Source of the DNA: Mesorhizobium sp. B4-1-4
GTDB lineage: Bacteria > Pseudomonadota > Alphaproteobacteria > Rhizobiales > Rhizobiaceae
Length of the DNA stretch: 64,000 bases
Assembly (NCBI RefSeq): GCF_006439395.2
Contig: NZ_CP083950.1
Coordinates: forward strand, 868,001 to 932,000
Reading direction: 5' to 3'
Made by a program: the position numbers and the translations under genes. Position 1 is the first letter of the stretch; each line of letters begins with the position of its first letter. Below, piece after piece: positions 9,048 to 20,563 of the stretch. The notes under the pieces were generated by a model. The model was given only the letters and a program-made list of their open reading frames with translations. It was not told where the DNA came from and made no database searches.

Positions 9048-11510
9048 ATGACATCCGCCATGACGATCGAAGCCCCCGCTTTCGACAATCCCGATCCCAG
9101 AACGCTCGCCGAAGAAGTCTTGATGTCCCTCAAATACAGGGTCGGCAAGGACACCACAGTCGCGACCCAGTACGACTGGCTGACCGCCTCGATCAAGGTC
9201 GTGCGCGACCGCATCGTCGACCACTGGATGCAGGCGACGAAAGAGGCCTACGACCAGCGGGAAAAGCGCGTCTACTACCTGTCGCTGGAGTTCCTTATCG
9301 GCCGCCTGATGCGCGACGCCTTTTCCAATCTCGGACTGATGGAGAACATGCGCGAGGCACTGACCTCGCTCGGCGTCGACCTCGACGTTATTGCGGCGTT
9401 GGAGCCGGATGCGGCGCTCGGCAATGGCGGCCTTGGCCGGCTCGCCGCCTGCTTCATGGAAAGCATGGCGACCGTCGACATTCCCGCGCATGGATACGGC
9501 ATCCGCTACGCCAACGGCATGTTCCGCCAGGAGATTCACGATGGCTGGCAGGTCGAGCTGCCCGAGACCTGGCTCGACCACGGCAACCCCTGGGAATTCG
9601 AGCGGCGCGAACGCTCCTTCGAGGTCGGCTTCGGCGGTTCCGTCGAATCCATCACCACCAAGGACGGCCGGCTCGAACGCCATGTCTGGAAGCCGACCGA
9701 GCACGTGCTCGCCGTCGCCTACGACACGCCCGTGGTCGGCTGGCGGGGAAACCGCGTCAACACGCTGCGGCTGTGGTCGGGCATGCCGGTCGATCCGATC
9801 CTGCTCGACAAGTTCAACGCCGGCGATCACATCGGCGCGCTTGCCGAAAGCAACAAGGCCGACGCTTTGTCGCGCGTGCTCTATCCCGCCGATTCCCATA
9901 TGGCCGGGCAGGAGCTCAGGCTGCGGCAGGAGTATTTCTTCTCGACCGCCTCGCTGCAGGACATCGTGCAGCGGCACCTCAGCCAGTATGGCGACCTGAA
10001 ATCACTGCCCGACAAGGCGGCGATCCACCTCAACGACACCCACCCGGCGATCGCGGTGCCTGAGCTGATGCGGCTCCTGATGGATGTTCACGGCATGGAC
10101 TTCGACCTTGCCTGGGACATCACCAAGCGCACCTTCGGCTACACCAACCACACGCTGCTGCCGGAGGCGCTGGAGAGCTGGCCGGTGCCGCTGTTCGAGC
10201 GGCTTTTGCCGCGCCACATGCAGATCGTTTATGCCATCAACGCCGAGGTGTTGCTCGAAGCTCGCGCGACCAACCAATTTTCGGGCGAGCAGATCAGCCG
10301 CATCTCGCTGATCCAGGAGAATGGCGACCGCCGCGTGCGCATGGGCAACCTGGCCTTTGTCGGCTCGCACTCGATCAACGGCGTCTCGGCGCTGCATACC
10401 GAGTTGATGAAGGAAACGGTCTTCGCCGATCTCCACAGGCTCTACCCTGATCGCATCAACAACAAGACCAACGGCATCACGCCGCGGCGCTGGTTGATCC
10501 AGTGCAATCCCGGGCTGACATCGCTCGCCCGCGAGACGATCGGTGACCGTTTTCTCGACGACATAGACGCCATCAAAGGGCTCGAGGCCTTTGGTGACGA
10601 CAGCGCGTTTCGCGACAAATTCGCCGCCGTCAAGCGGCAGAACAAGGTGCGGCTGGCCAATCTCGTCGCCGACCGGCTCGGCATCAAGGTCGATCCCTCG
10701 GCACTGTTCGACATCCAGGTCAAGCGCATCCACGAATACAAGCGCCAGCTTCTGAACATCCTCGAGGCGATCGCGCTCTTCGACCAGATCCGCTCGCATC
10801 CCGAGCGCGACTGGATGCCGCGCGTGAAATTCTTCGGCGGCAAGGCCGCGCCCAGCTATCACAACGCCAAGCTGATCATCAAACTCGCCAACGACGTCGC
10901 CAGGGTCATCAATCGCGATCCGGCGGTTCGGGGTTTGCTGAAGGTGGTGTTCGTGCCGAACTACAATGTCAGCCTGGCCGAGATCATGATGCCGGCGGCC
11001 GACCTGTCCGAGCAGATTTCGACCGCGGGCATGGAAGCGTCGGGCACTGGCAACATGAAGTTCGCGCTCAACGGCGCGCTGACCATCGGTACGCTCGATG
11101 GCGCCAATGTCGAGATCAAGGAGTGCGTCGGCGACGACAACATCTTCATCTTCGGCCTCACCACGGCAGAGGTCGCCGAGCGGCGTAACAATGGCTACAA
11201 CCCGCGCCGCATCATCGAGGCTTCCTCCGAACTGGCGCAGGCGGTCGCGGCCGTCTCGTCGGGCGTCTTCTCGCCCGATGATCCCAATCGCTACCGCGAT
11301 CTCATCAACGGTCTCTACGACAGCGACTGGTTCATGGTCGCGGCGGATTTCGATGCCTATGCCGCTTGCCAGCGCGACGTCGATGCGGTCTGGCGCAACA
11401 GCCCCGATTGGAACGCCCGGGCAATCCGCAACGTCGCGCGCGTCGGCTGGTTCTCGTCCGATCGCACCATCCGCCAATACGCGAAAGAAATCTGGAACGT
11501 GCCTGTCTGA
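9048..11510 (+). CDS. glgP: Glycogen (alpha-glucan) phosphorylase
   Basis: An 820-residue GT35 phosphorylase, the usual length, releasing glucose-1-phosphate from glycogen chain ends with phosphate. The PLP-lysine signature is clear as EASGTGNMKFALNGALTIGT near residue 664. Other conserved blocks are GNGGLGRLAACFMES near 124, the substrate-site segment KTNGITPRRWL, and RIHEYKRQLLN. GAGAGGCG upstream of the ATG is a reasonable ribosome binding site. It opens the glycogen operon and is followed closely by glgB, pairing degradation with synthesis genes. Confidence 0.96.
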   Translation: MTSAMTIEAPAFDNPDPRTLAEEVLMSLKYRVGKDTTVATQYDWLTASIKVVRDRIVDHWMQATKEAYDQREKRVYYLSLEFLIGRLMRDAFSNLGLMENMREALTSLGVDLDVIAALEPDAALGNGGLGRLAACFMESMATVDIPAHGYGIRYANGMFRQEIHDGWQVELPETWLDHGNPWEFERRERSFEVGFGGSVESITTKDGRLERHVWKPTEHVLAVAYDTPVVGWRGNRVNTLRLWSGMPVDPILLDKFNAGDHIGALAESNKADALSRVLYPADSHMAGQELRLRQEYFFSTASLQDIVQRHLSQYGDLKSLPDKAAIHLNDTHPAIAVPELMRLLMDVHGMDFDLAWDITKRTFGYTNHTLLPEALESWPVPLFERLLPRHMQIVYAINAEVLLEARATNQFSGEQISRISLIQENGDRRVRMGNLAFVGSHSINGVSALHTELMKETVFADLHRLYPDRINNKTNGITPRRWLIQCNPGLTSLARETIGDRFLDDIDAIKGLEAFGDDSAFRDKFAAVKRQNKVRLANLVADRLGIKVDPSALFDIQVKRIHEYKRQLLNILEAIALFDQIRSHPERDWMPRVKFFGGKAAPSYHNAKLIIKLANDVARVINRDPAVRGLLKVVFVPNYNVSLAEIMMPAADLSEQISTAGMEASGTGNMKFALNGALTIGTLDGANVEIKECVGDDNIFIFGLTTAEVAERRNNGYNPRRIIEASSELAQAVAAVSSGVFSPDDPNRYRDLINGLYDSDWFMVAADFDAYAACQRDVDAVWRNSPDWNARAIRNVARVGWFSSDRTIRQYAKEIWNVPV

Positions 11511-11617
11511 TGTGATTGCATGAGACCGCGAACAATGTGGTCCCGGGATGTGAGTTGAGTGCCAGACTCACGTCACCGAAAGACAAAAACATGGTGCCCT
11601 GGGAGGGACACTGCCTG

Positions 11618-13831
11618 ATGAGGAAGCCGAGCGCGACCGCGGCGACAAGCGGGCCGGACGGACTGGCGCCAGCCAGCGATGTTGCGGCAATTGTCGCCGG
11701 CACGCACGGAGATCCGTTTGCGGTCCTTGGTGTCCATGAGATCGGCAAGGGCCTGTTTGCCCGCTGCTTCGTCCCGCATGCAGAACTCGTCACCGCCTAC
11801 ACGCTGACCGGCGTCAAGGCAGGCGAATTGTCCAGGCGAGACGATGCCGGTTTCTTCGAGGGCAAGCTGTCGATCAAGAAGCGGCAGCCGCTGCGCTATC
11901 ACGCCAGGAACGCCGGCGGCGACTGGTGGCTGACCGATCCCTATTCGTTCGGCCCGGTGCTGGGGCCGATGGACGACTATTATATCGCCGAGGGGTCGCA
12001 TCTCAGGCTGTTCGACAAGCTTGGCGCGCATATCATCGAGCACGAGGGCGCCACCGGCGTGCACTTCGCCGTCTGGGCTCCAAACGCTCGGCGCGTGTCG
12101 GTGGTCGGCGATTTCAACGACTGGGACGGCCGCCGGCATTCGATGCGCGACCGTCGCGACACCGGCATCTGGGAGGTGTTCATTCCCGATATCGGTGCCG
12201 GTCGGCCCTACAAATACGAGATTATCGGCCCCGATGGGGTCAGGCTGCCGCTCAAGGCCGACCCGTTTGCCTTCAAGTCCGAACTGCGCCCGGCGACGGC
12301 GTCGGTGACCGCGGTGCCGCCGTCGCATTCATGGGGTGACGAGGCGCATCGCACGTTCTGGCGCAATGCCGATCCCCGACGCGAGGCCATCTCGATCTAT
12401 GAAGTCCATGCCGGCTCCTGGCAGCGTCGCGACGACGGGACGTTCCTGTCATGGGATGAGTTGGCCGACCGGCTGATCCCCTATGTGGTCGAGACCGGCT
12501 TCACCCATATCGAGTTCATGCCGATCTCCGAACATCCCTATGATCCCTCCTGGGGCTATCAGACGACTGGTCTCTACGCGCCGTCGGCGCGTTTTGGCGA
12601 TCCGGACGGCTTTGCCCGCTTCGTCGATGGCGCCCACCGCGCCGGCGTCGGCGTGATCCTCGATTGGGTGCCGGCGCATTTCCCCGTCGACGAGCACGGC
12701 CTGGTCCATTTCGACGGCACCGCCCTCTATGAGCATGCCGATCCGCGCAAGGGCTTTCATCCCGACTGGAACACCGCGATCTACAATTTCGGCCGCCGCG
12801 AGGTGATGTCGTTCCTGGTCAACAACGCGCTGTTCTGGGCTGAAAAATACCATGTCGACGGTCTGCGCGTCGATGCGGTCGCCTCGATGCTCTACCTCGA
12901 CTATTCGCGCAAGCAGGGCGAATGGATCCCCAACGAGAAGGGCGGTCGCGAGAACCTCGAGGCAGTCAGCTTCCTGCAGAAGATGAACAAGGAGCTCTAC
13001 GGCCACCATCCCGGCGTCATGACCATCGCCGAGGAATCGACCTCATGGCCGAAGGTCTCGTCTCCGGTCCATGAGGGCGGGCTGGGCTTCGGTTTCAAGT
13101 GGAACATGGGCTTCATGCACGACACGCTGGAGTATTTTTCCAAGGAGCCGATTTTCCGCAAGCACCACCACAACGACCTGACCTTCGGCCTGGTCTATGC
13201 CTTCTCGGAAAACTTCGTGCTGCCGCTCTCGCATGACGAGGTCGTGCATGGCAAAGGCACGCTCTTGGGCAAGATGGCCGGTGACGACTGGCAGAAATTC
13301 GCGACCTTGCGCGCCTACTATGGTTTCATGTGGGGCTATCCCGGCAAGAAGCTCTTGTTCATGGGTCAGGAATTCGCGCAGCGCCGCGAATGGAGCGAGG
13401 CGCGCGCGCTCGACTGGAACCTGCTGGATTTCCGCCCGCATCGCGGCGTCTGGCAGACGGTGCGCGATCTCAACTATCTCTACCGTTCACGGCCGGCACT
13501 GCATGGCCGGGACTGCGAGCCGGAGGGCTTTTCCTGGCTGATCGTCGACGACAGCCAGAATTCGGTTTTTGCCTGGGCACGCAACGCGCCTGACGGCAAC
13601 CCGGTGGCTGTCATCTCCAACTTCACGCCGGTGCCGCGTGACAATTATCGCGTGCCGCTGCCGAAGGCCGGCAAATGGCGCGAGATCATCAACACCGACG
13701 CTTCCGAATATGGCGGCTCCGGCATGGGCAATGGCGGCATGGTCGAGGCGAGGGAGGAGGGCACGGGCATCTCGGCAACGATGCTTCTGCCGCCGTTGTC
13801 GACGATCATGTTTGAATTCGCTGCCGACTGA
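11618..13831 (+). CDS. glgB: 1,4-alpha-glucan branching enzyme
   Basis: A 737-residue GH13 branching enzyme. It has the N-terminal early-set domains (about residues 30-230, including [20 protein letters not shown]), the (beta/alpha)8 barrel with nucleophile region [18 protein letters not shown], acid/base Glu in MTIAEEST, and [11 protein letters not shown], then a C-terminal beta domain. It cleaves alpha-1,4 chains and makes alpha-1,6 branches. I chose the ATG at 11618 because GGGAGGG lies 10 bp upstream. An earlier ATG (11591) or the TTG at 11516 would put that Shine-Dalgarno sequence inside the gene. Confidence 0.95.
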   Translation: MRKPSATAATSGPDGLAPASDVAAIVAGTHGDPFAVLGVHEIGKGLFARCFVPHAELVTAYTLTGVKAGELSRRDDAGFFEGKLSIKKRQPLRYHARNAGGDWWLTDPYSFGPVLGPMDDYYIAEGSHLRLFDKLGAHIIEHEGATGVHFAVWAPNARRVSVVGDFNDWDGRRHSMRDRRDTGIWEVFIPDIGAGRPYKYEIIGPDGVRLPLKADPFAFKSELRPATASVTAVPPSHSWGDEAHRTFWRNADPRREAISIYEVHAGSWQRRDDGTFLSWDELADRLIPYVVETGFTHIEFMPISEHPYDPSWGYQTTGLYAPSARFGDPDGFARFVDGAHRAGVGVILDWVPAHFPVDEHGLVHFDGTALYEHADPRKGFHPDWNTAIYNFGRREVMSFLVNNALFWAEKYHVDGLRVDAVASMLYLDYSRKQGEWIPNEKGGRENLEAVSFLQKMNKELYGHHPGVMTIAEESTSWPKVSSPVHEGGLGFGFKWNMGFMHDTLEYFSKEPIFRKHHHNDLTFGLVYAFSENFVLPLSHDEVVHGKGTLLGKMAGDDWQKFATLRAYYGFMWGYPGKKLLFMGQEFAQRREWSEARALDWNLLDFRPHRGVWQTVRDLNYLYRSRPALHGRDCEPEGFSWLIVDDSQNSVFAWARNAPDGNPVAVISNFTPVPRDNYRVPLPKAGKWREIINTDASEYGGSGMGNGGMVEAREEGTGISATMLLPPLSTIMFEFAAD

Positions 13832-13865
13832 GCCACGGCGAGACTGAGTAACTTGGGAGGGTAGA

Positions 13866-15131
13866 ATGGCAGACTTGAAACGGACCCAGCCGCTGGCGCG
13901 CGATGCCATGGCCTATGTACTGGCTGGCGGACGCGGCAGCCGTCTCAAGGAACTGACCGACCGGCGCGCCAAGCCGGCGGTCTATTTCGGCGGCAAGACG
14001 CGCATCATCGACTTCGCGCTCTCCAACGCGCTCAACTCCGGCATTCGCCGCCTCGGCGTGGCCACGCAGTACAAGGCCCATTCGCTGATCCGCCACCTGC
14101 AGCGGGGCTGGAACTTCCTGCGGCCCGAACGAAACGAGAGTTTCGACATCCTGCCGGCGAGCCAGCGCGTGTCGGAAACGCAATGGTATGAAGGCACGGC
14201 TGACGCCGTCTACCAGAACATCGACATCATCGAGGCCTACGGGCCGGAATACATGGTCATTCTCGCCGGCGACCACATCTACAAGATGGACTATGAGATG
14301 ATGCTGCGCCAGCACGTCGACGCCAATGCCGACGTCACCGTCGGCTGCCTCGAAGTGCCGCGTATGGAAGCGACCGGTTTCGGGGTCATGCATGTCGACG
14401 CCAAGGACACGATCATCTCCTTCATCGAGAAGCCGGCCGATCCGCCGGGCATTCCCGACAAGCCGGACTATGCGCTGGCCTCGATGGGCATCTACGTGTT
14501 CAAGACCAAGTTCCTGATGGAACAGCTGCGCCGCGACGCCGCCGAGCCGGGTTCGAGCCGCGATTTCGGCAAGGACATCATCCCCTATATCGTTGAGCAC
14601 GGTAAGGCGATCGCGCACCGCTTCACCAAGTCCTGCGTGCGTTCGACCGCCGAAAACGAAGCTTATTGGCGCGATGTGGGAACGGTCGACGCCTATTGGG
14701 AAGCCAATATCGACCTGACCGACGTGACGCCGGAACTGGACCTCTACGATCGCGACTGGCCGATCTGGACCTATGCCGAGTTGAAGCCGCCAGCAAAATT
14801 CGTCCATGACGAGGATGGCAGGCGCGGTTCGGCCGTGTCGTCGCTGGTCTCGGGCGATTGCATCGTCTCCGGCGCGTCGCTGAAGAAAAGCCTGATCTTC
14901 ACCGGCGCGCGCATCAACTCCTATTCGACGTTGGAAGAGGTCGTCATGCTGCCCGACGTTCATGTCGGCCGGAACGCAAAGTTGAAGCGCGTCGTCATCG
15001 ACCACGGTGTAAGAATACCGGAGGGGCTGGTGGTCGGCGAGGATCCCGTGCTCGACGCCAAGCGCTTCCGCGTCTCGGAAAAGGGCATCTGCCTGATCAC
15101 GCAGGACATGATCAACAAACTGGGGCTCTAG
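13866..15131 (+). CDS. glgC: Glucose-1-phosphate adenylyltransferase (ADP-glucose pyrophosphorylase)
   Basis: A 421-residue enzyme making ADP-glucose from ATP and glucose-1-phosphate, the committed step of bacterial glycogen synthesis. The nucleotide-binding loop [25 protein letters not shown] lies near the N-terminus, with [12 protein letters not shown] next to it. The glucose-1-P site (FIEKPADP) and a C-terminal left-handed beta-helix (residues ~300-421, allosteric and oligomerisation region) follow. GGGAGGG lies 7 bp before the ATG. It sits between glgB and glgA, 34 bp after glgB. Confidence 0.96.
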   Translation: MADLKRTQPLARDAMAYVLAGGRGSRLKELTDRRAKPAVYFGGKTRIIDFALSNALNSGIRRLGVATQYKAHSLIRHLQRGWNFLRPERNESFDILPASQRVSETQWYEGTADAVYQNIDIIEAYGPEYMVILAGDHIYKMDYEMMLRQHVDANADVTVGCLEVPRMEATGFGVMHVDAKDTIISFIEKPADPPGIPDKPDYALASMGIYVFKTKFLMEQLRRDAAEPGSSRDFGKDIIPYIVEHGKAIAHRFTKSCVRSTAENEAYWRDVGTVDAYWEANIDLTDVTPELDLYDRDWPIWTYAELKPPAKFVHDEDGRRGSAVSSLVSGDCIVSGASLKKSLIFTGARINSYSTLEEVVMLPDVHVGRNAKLKRVVIDHGVRIPEGLVVGEDPVLDAKRFRVSEKGICLITQDMINKLGL

Positions 15132-15177
15132 AGCAATTCCAGGAAAAGTGTGAAACGGTTTTCCGCCCGGAATTGCT
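15132..15177. repeat. Small palindromic intergenic element, copy A
   Basis: Perfect 9-bp arms AGCAATTCC (15132-15140) and GGAATTGCT (15169-15177) enclose an inner GGAAAA/TTTTCC pair. The element fills most of the glgC-glgA gap. Related hairpins sharing the motif GTGTGAA-CGGTTTTC (or its complement) occur near 57618 and 60065, so this is a dispersed family. Confidence 0.7.
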
Positions 15178-15231
15178 TGGAAACCCGGAATTTGCTTGGA
15201 AACGAAGAGTTGGACAGGATCGGAAAGACGC

Positions 15232-16677
15232 ATGCAGGTTCTGTCGGTCACGCCCGAGATATTTCCGCTGATCAAGACCGGCGGGCTTGCCGACGTGACC
15301 GGCGCGCTGCCCATCGCGCTGGCGGCCAAGGGCGTGACCATGCGCACGCTCATTCCAGGCTTTCCTGCGGTGATGGAAGCCTTCAAGAAACGTAAGGCCG
15401 TTTACCAGTATCCGCTGCTGCAGGGCGGCAAGGCTTCGGTCCATGCCGTCCAACTCGCTGGGCTCGATCTTTTCGTGCTCGACGCGCCGCACCTGTTCGA
15501 CCGTCCCGGCGGTCCTTACGGCAACGCCTCGGGTGCGGACTGGCCGGACAATTGGCGGCGCTTCGCGGCGCTGAGCCAGGCCGGCGCCGATATCGCTGGC
15601 GGCGCCATCTCCGGCTACCTGCCCGACATCGTCCATGCCCATGACTGGCAGTCGGCGATGACGCTTGCCTATATGCGCTACGGCAAGGCGGTCGGCACGC
15701 CGTCGATGATGACCGTGCACAATCTCGCCTTCCAGGGGCAGTTCGGCGCCGGCATTTTCGGGGAACTTGGCCTGCCGGCAGCGGCGATGGCGCTTGACGG
15801 CGTCGAATATTATGGCGGCGTCGGCTTCCTCAAGGCCGGCCTGCAGGCCGCTTGGGCGATCACCACGGTGAGCCCGACCTATGCGCAGGAGATCCGCTCG
15901 CCGGAGTTCGGCATGGGCCTTGATGGCCTGATCAACATGCGCTCCAGCGATCTCTACGGCATCGTCAACGGCATCGACACCGCGATCTGGAACCCGGAAA
16001 CCGACAAGCATCTGGTATCGGATTATACGGCTGGAACGCTCGAGGCGCGGGCGCCCAACAGGGCGGCCGTCGAGGAGCGGTTTGGCCTTGATCGCGATGA
16101 CAGCCCGATCGTCTGCGTCGTCAGCCGCCTGACCTGGCAGAAGGGCATGGACATATTGGCGACGGTGGTCGACGGCATCGTCGCGACCGGCGCGCGGTTG
16201 GCCGTACTGGGCTCCGGCGATGCCGGCCTTGAAGGTGCGCTGCTCGCCGCCGCGGCGCGCCACCGCGGCCGCATCGGCGTGGTCGTCGGCTATGACGAGG
16301 GGCTGTCGCACATCATGCAGGGCGGCTGCGATGCCATCATCATTCCATCACGCTTCGAGCCCTGCGGACTAACGCAGCTCTACGGTCTGCGCTATGGCTG
16401 TGTGCCCGTGGTCGCCCGCACCGGCGGCCTCGCCGACACCATCATCGATGCCAATGAGGCAGCGATGGCGGCCGGCGTGGCGACCGGGTTCCAGTTTGCT
16501 CCCAACAATGGCGGCGCTATGCTGCACGCCATCCGCCGCCTGGCGGACGCCCACGCCAATCCCGCGGCGTTCGAAACCATCCAGCGCCAGGGCATGAAGA
16601 GCGATGTCTCGTGGGATCGAAGCGCGGAAAAATACGTTGAACTCTATCGCCTTCTGCTTTCGAAAAGGGTTGCTTGA
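15232..16677 (+). CDS. glgA: Glycogen synthase
   Basis: A 481-residue GT5 starch/glycogen synthase transferring glucose from ADP-glucose to growing alpha-1,4 chains. The ADP-glucose binding motif [13 protein letters not shown] starts near residue 15, and the C-terminal donor-site region [21 protein letters not shown] contains the conserved catalytic Glu. The ATG at 15232 ([13 protein letters not shown]) matches the normal beginning of the family. An upstream in-frame ATG at 15196 would add 12 unconserved residues. It ends 3 bp before pgm. Confidence 0.95.
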   Translation: MQVLSVTPEIFPLIKTGGLADVTGALPIALAAKGVTMRTLIPGFPAVMEAFKKRKAVYQYPLLQGGKASVHAVQLAGLDLFVLDAPHLFDRPGGPYGNASGADWPDNWRRFAALSQAGADIAGGAISGYLPDIVHAHDWQSAMTLAYMRYGKAVGTPSMMTVHNLAFQGQFGAGIFGELGLPAAAMALDGVEYYGGVGFLKAGLQAAWAITTVSPTYAQEIRSPEFGMGLDGLINMRSSDLYGIVNGIDTAIWNPETDKHLVSDYTAGTLEARAPNRAAVEERFGLDRDDSPIVCVVSRLTWQKGMDILATVVDGIVATGARLAVLGSGDAGLEGALLAAAARHRGRIGVVVGYDEGLSHIMQGGCDAIIIPSRFEPCGLTQLYGLRYGCVPVVARTGGLADTIIDANEAAMAAGVATGFQFAPNNGGAMLHAIRRLADAHANPAAFETIQRQGMKSDVSWDRSAEKYVELYRLLLSKRVA

Positions 16678-18309
<1,632 letters not shown>

Positions 18310-18377
18310 GGGTGGCGGCGCGCGCTCATAGCTCTCGCAAGGCGCCAGGTGAGACAATGACGGGCGTAGGGCGCTAT

Positions 18378-18532
18378 ACCCCCCTCTGGCCTGCCGGCCA
18401 TCTCCCCCTCAAGGGGGGAGATTGGCAGGTTCAGCGTCTCGTTCCTCATGCTGCGTTTGCCGTCGCTGAAATCAGTACGGCAGTGCGATCTCCCCCCTTG
18501 AGGGGGAGATGCCCGGCAGGGCAGAGGGGGGT
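18378..18532. repeat. Inverted-repeat intergenic element (REP/MITE-like)
   Basis: Two ~45-bp arms, 18378-18422 (begins ACCCCCCTCTGGC, ends CTCAAGGGGGGAGAT) and 18488-18532 (the near-perfect reverse complement), flank a 65-bp centre. It separates pgm from glgX. The motif CTCCCCCTTGAGGGGGAGAT is itself palindromic, so each arm can also fold alone. I recall similar CCCCCTCTGNCCTGCCGG sequences as repeats in Mesorhizobium chromosomes. No transposase is encoded inside. Confidence 0.8.
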
Positions 18533-18562
18533 GTCTCGCGCTAACCTGAGCTATATTTTCCA

Positions 18563-20563
18563 GTGACCCAACTTGGCGCCAGCGTCACCCGCGACGGCAT
18601 CCGCTTCGCCGCATGGTCTTCATCGGCCCGCCGCCTCTGGGTTTCGATCTTTGACGACCGGGGAAACCGTGAACTCGACCGGCTGGAACTGAAGCCGGAA
18701 GACGAGGGGTTCCATGCGCTCTTTGTCTCTGGCGTTGCCGCGGGCACGCGCTACGGCTTCCGTGCCGATGGCGACTATGCGCCAGAGCGGGGGCTTTGGT
18801 TCGACCCTGACAAGCTGCTGACCGATCCCTACGCTCTCGAAATCGACCGGCCTTATGCCTATCACTGGCGGCTTGCCGCGCGGCGCAATGAGGGCGCCGA
18901 CACCGCGCCGCTGATGCCCAAGACCGTGGCGAAGGCCTTGCCCACGGCTATGCCCATCCTGCCGCCGCTGTTTCGTCCGGGTGGCCTGATCTACGAAGTG
19001 CCGGTGCGCGCCTTCACCAAGCTGCACCCTGAGGTGCCGGAGGCGCAGCGCGGCACCGTCGCGGCGCTCGCCCACCCGGCTGTCATCGAACATCTGCAAA
19101 GGCTTGGCGTCTCAGCTGTCGAACTGATGCCGGTGACGGCGTCGATCGATGAGCGGCATCTGCCGCCGCTGGGCCTCAACAACGCCTGGGGCTACAACCC
19201 CGTGACCTTCATGGCGCTCGACCCGCGCCTAGCGCCCGGCGGCCTGGCGGAATTGCGCGGGACCGTCGCGGCGCTGCGTCAGGCCGGCATCGGCACCATT
19301 CTCGATCTTGTCTTCAACCATACGGGTGAAAGCGACCGGCTGGGTCCGACGCTGTCGCTGCGCGGGCTCGACAATCAGGCCTATTACCGGCACCAGCCGG
19401 ATGGCAGGCTGGTCAACGACACCGGCACCGGCAACACGGTTGCGTGCGACCGTCCGGTCGTGCGGCAGATGGTGCTCGACACGCTTCGCCATTTTGTCCG
19501 CCACGCCGGCGTCGATGGTTTTCGCTTCGACCTGGCGCCGGTGCTGGGGCGCGTCGACGGCGCGTTCGATCCCGCATCGCCGTTGCTCGGGGCGATCGCC
19601 GGAGATCCCGTCCTGGCCGATCGCGTGCTGGTCGCCGAACCCTGGGACATCGGTCCCGACGGCTACCAGCTCGGCAATTTTCCGGCGCGCTATCTGGAAT
19701 GGAACGATCGCTATCGCGACGATGTCAGGCGCTTCTGGCGTGGCGATGCCGGCGCGGTTGGACCGCTGGCGACGCGGCTTGCCGGCTCGTCCGATATTTT
19801 TGGCAGGACCGGCCAGCCAACCGGCCGCGCGGTCAATTTCATCGCCGCCCATGACGGCATGACACTGGCCGACATCGTCGCCTATGAGCGCAAGCACAAC
19901 GCAGCCAATGGCGAGCAGAACCGCGACGGCCACAACGACAACCTGTCCTGGAACAATGGCGCCGAAGGCGAGACCGACAATACGGCGATCACCAGGGCGC
20001 GCTTCGACGATCAGTGCGCGCTGCTTGCCACGCTTTTTGCCTCGCGCGGCACCATCATGCTCACCGCCGGCGACGAATTCGGCCGCACCCAGAAGGGCAA
20101 CAACAACGCCTACGCGCAGGACAACGCCATCACCTGGCTCGACTGGGCAGGCCGCGACCAGGCGCTGGAGCAATACACCTCGGCGCTCGCAGCGCTGCGC
20201 CGAACTGTCCCGGCGTTGTCGGACACGCATTTCCTGACAGGAGAGCCGGCCGGTGCTCCAGGCGTTCCCGACGTCGCCTGGCTGACCGAAACCGGCGTGG
20301 CGCTTGCCGAGGCGGATTGGAGCGATCCCGCCCGGCATCGCCTCGTCATGCTGCTGGGCGATCCTGAGGGCGGCCGCTTTGCCGTCATGATCAACGGCGA
20401 TCGTCGCCAATGCGTCTTCACCTTGCCTGCGCGCGACGGGTTCCAATGGCTGCCGGCGATGGAAACGCAGACGATCGACCTCGCGCGGCCGCTGCCGGGC
20501 CGCGGTGTCGGTTTCATGATTGAGCGTCGGAACGTAATGGGCCGCGCCGGGAAGGGTTCGTGA
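18563..20563 (+). CDS. glgX: Glycogen debranching enzyme (isoamylase-type)
   Basis: A 666-residue GH13 debranching enzyme hydrolysing alpha-1,6 branches of phosphorylase-limit glycogen. It has an N-terminal CBM48-like domain, then the barrel with VFNHTGESD, nucleophile region DGFRFDLAPVLGR, acid/base region VLVAEPWDIG and FIAAHDGMTLAD. The GTG start lies 30 bp after the inverted-repeat element and has no clear Shine-Dalgarno sequence, so expression may depend on upstream translation or may be weak; I saw no better start. The stop overlaps the next gene (TGATG). Confidence 0.93.
   Translation: MTQLGASVTRDGIRFAAWSSSARRLWVSIFDDRGNRELDRLELKPEDEGFHALFVSGVAAGTRYGFRADGDYAPERGLWFDPDKLLTDPYALEIDRPYAYHWRLAARRNEGADTAPLMPKTVAKALPTAMPILPPLFRPGGLIYEVPVRAFTKLHPEVPEAQRGTVAALAHPAVIEHLQRLGVSAVELMPVTASIDERHLPPLGLNNAWGYNPVTFMALDPRLAPGGLAELRGTVAALRQAGIGTILDLVFNHTGESDRLGPTLSLRGLDNQAYYRHQPDGRLVNDTGTGNTVACDRPVVRQMVLDTLRHFVRHAGVDGFRFDLAPVLGRVDGAFDPASPLLGAIAGDPVLADRVLVAEPWDIGPDGYQLGNFPARYLEWNDRYRDDVRRFWRGDAGAVGPLATRLAGSSDIFGRTGQPTGRAVNFIAAHDGMTLADIVAYERKHNAANGEQNRDGHNDNLSWNNGAEGETDNTAITRARFDDQCALLATLFASRGTIMLTAGDEFGRTQKGNNNAYAQDNAITWLDWAGRDQALEQYTSALAALRRTVPALSDTHFLTGEPAGAPGVPDVAWLTETGVALAEADWSDPARHRLVMLLGDPEGGRFAVMINGDRRQCVFTLPARDGFQWLPAMETQTIDLARPLPGRGVGFMIERRNVMGRAGKGS

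Noticed and set aside
10002..11477. 491-codon antisense frame over glgP
   Set aside because: Composition mirrors glgP third-position bias; no start signal or family pattern.
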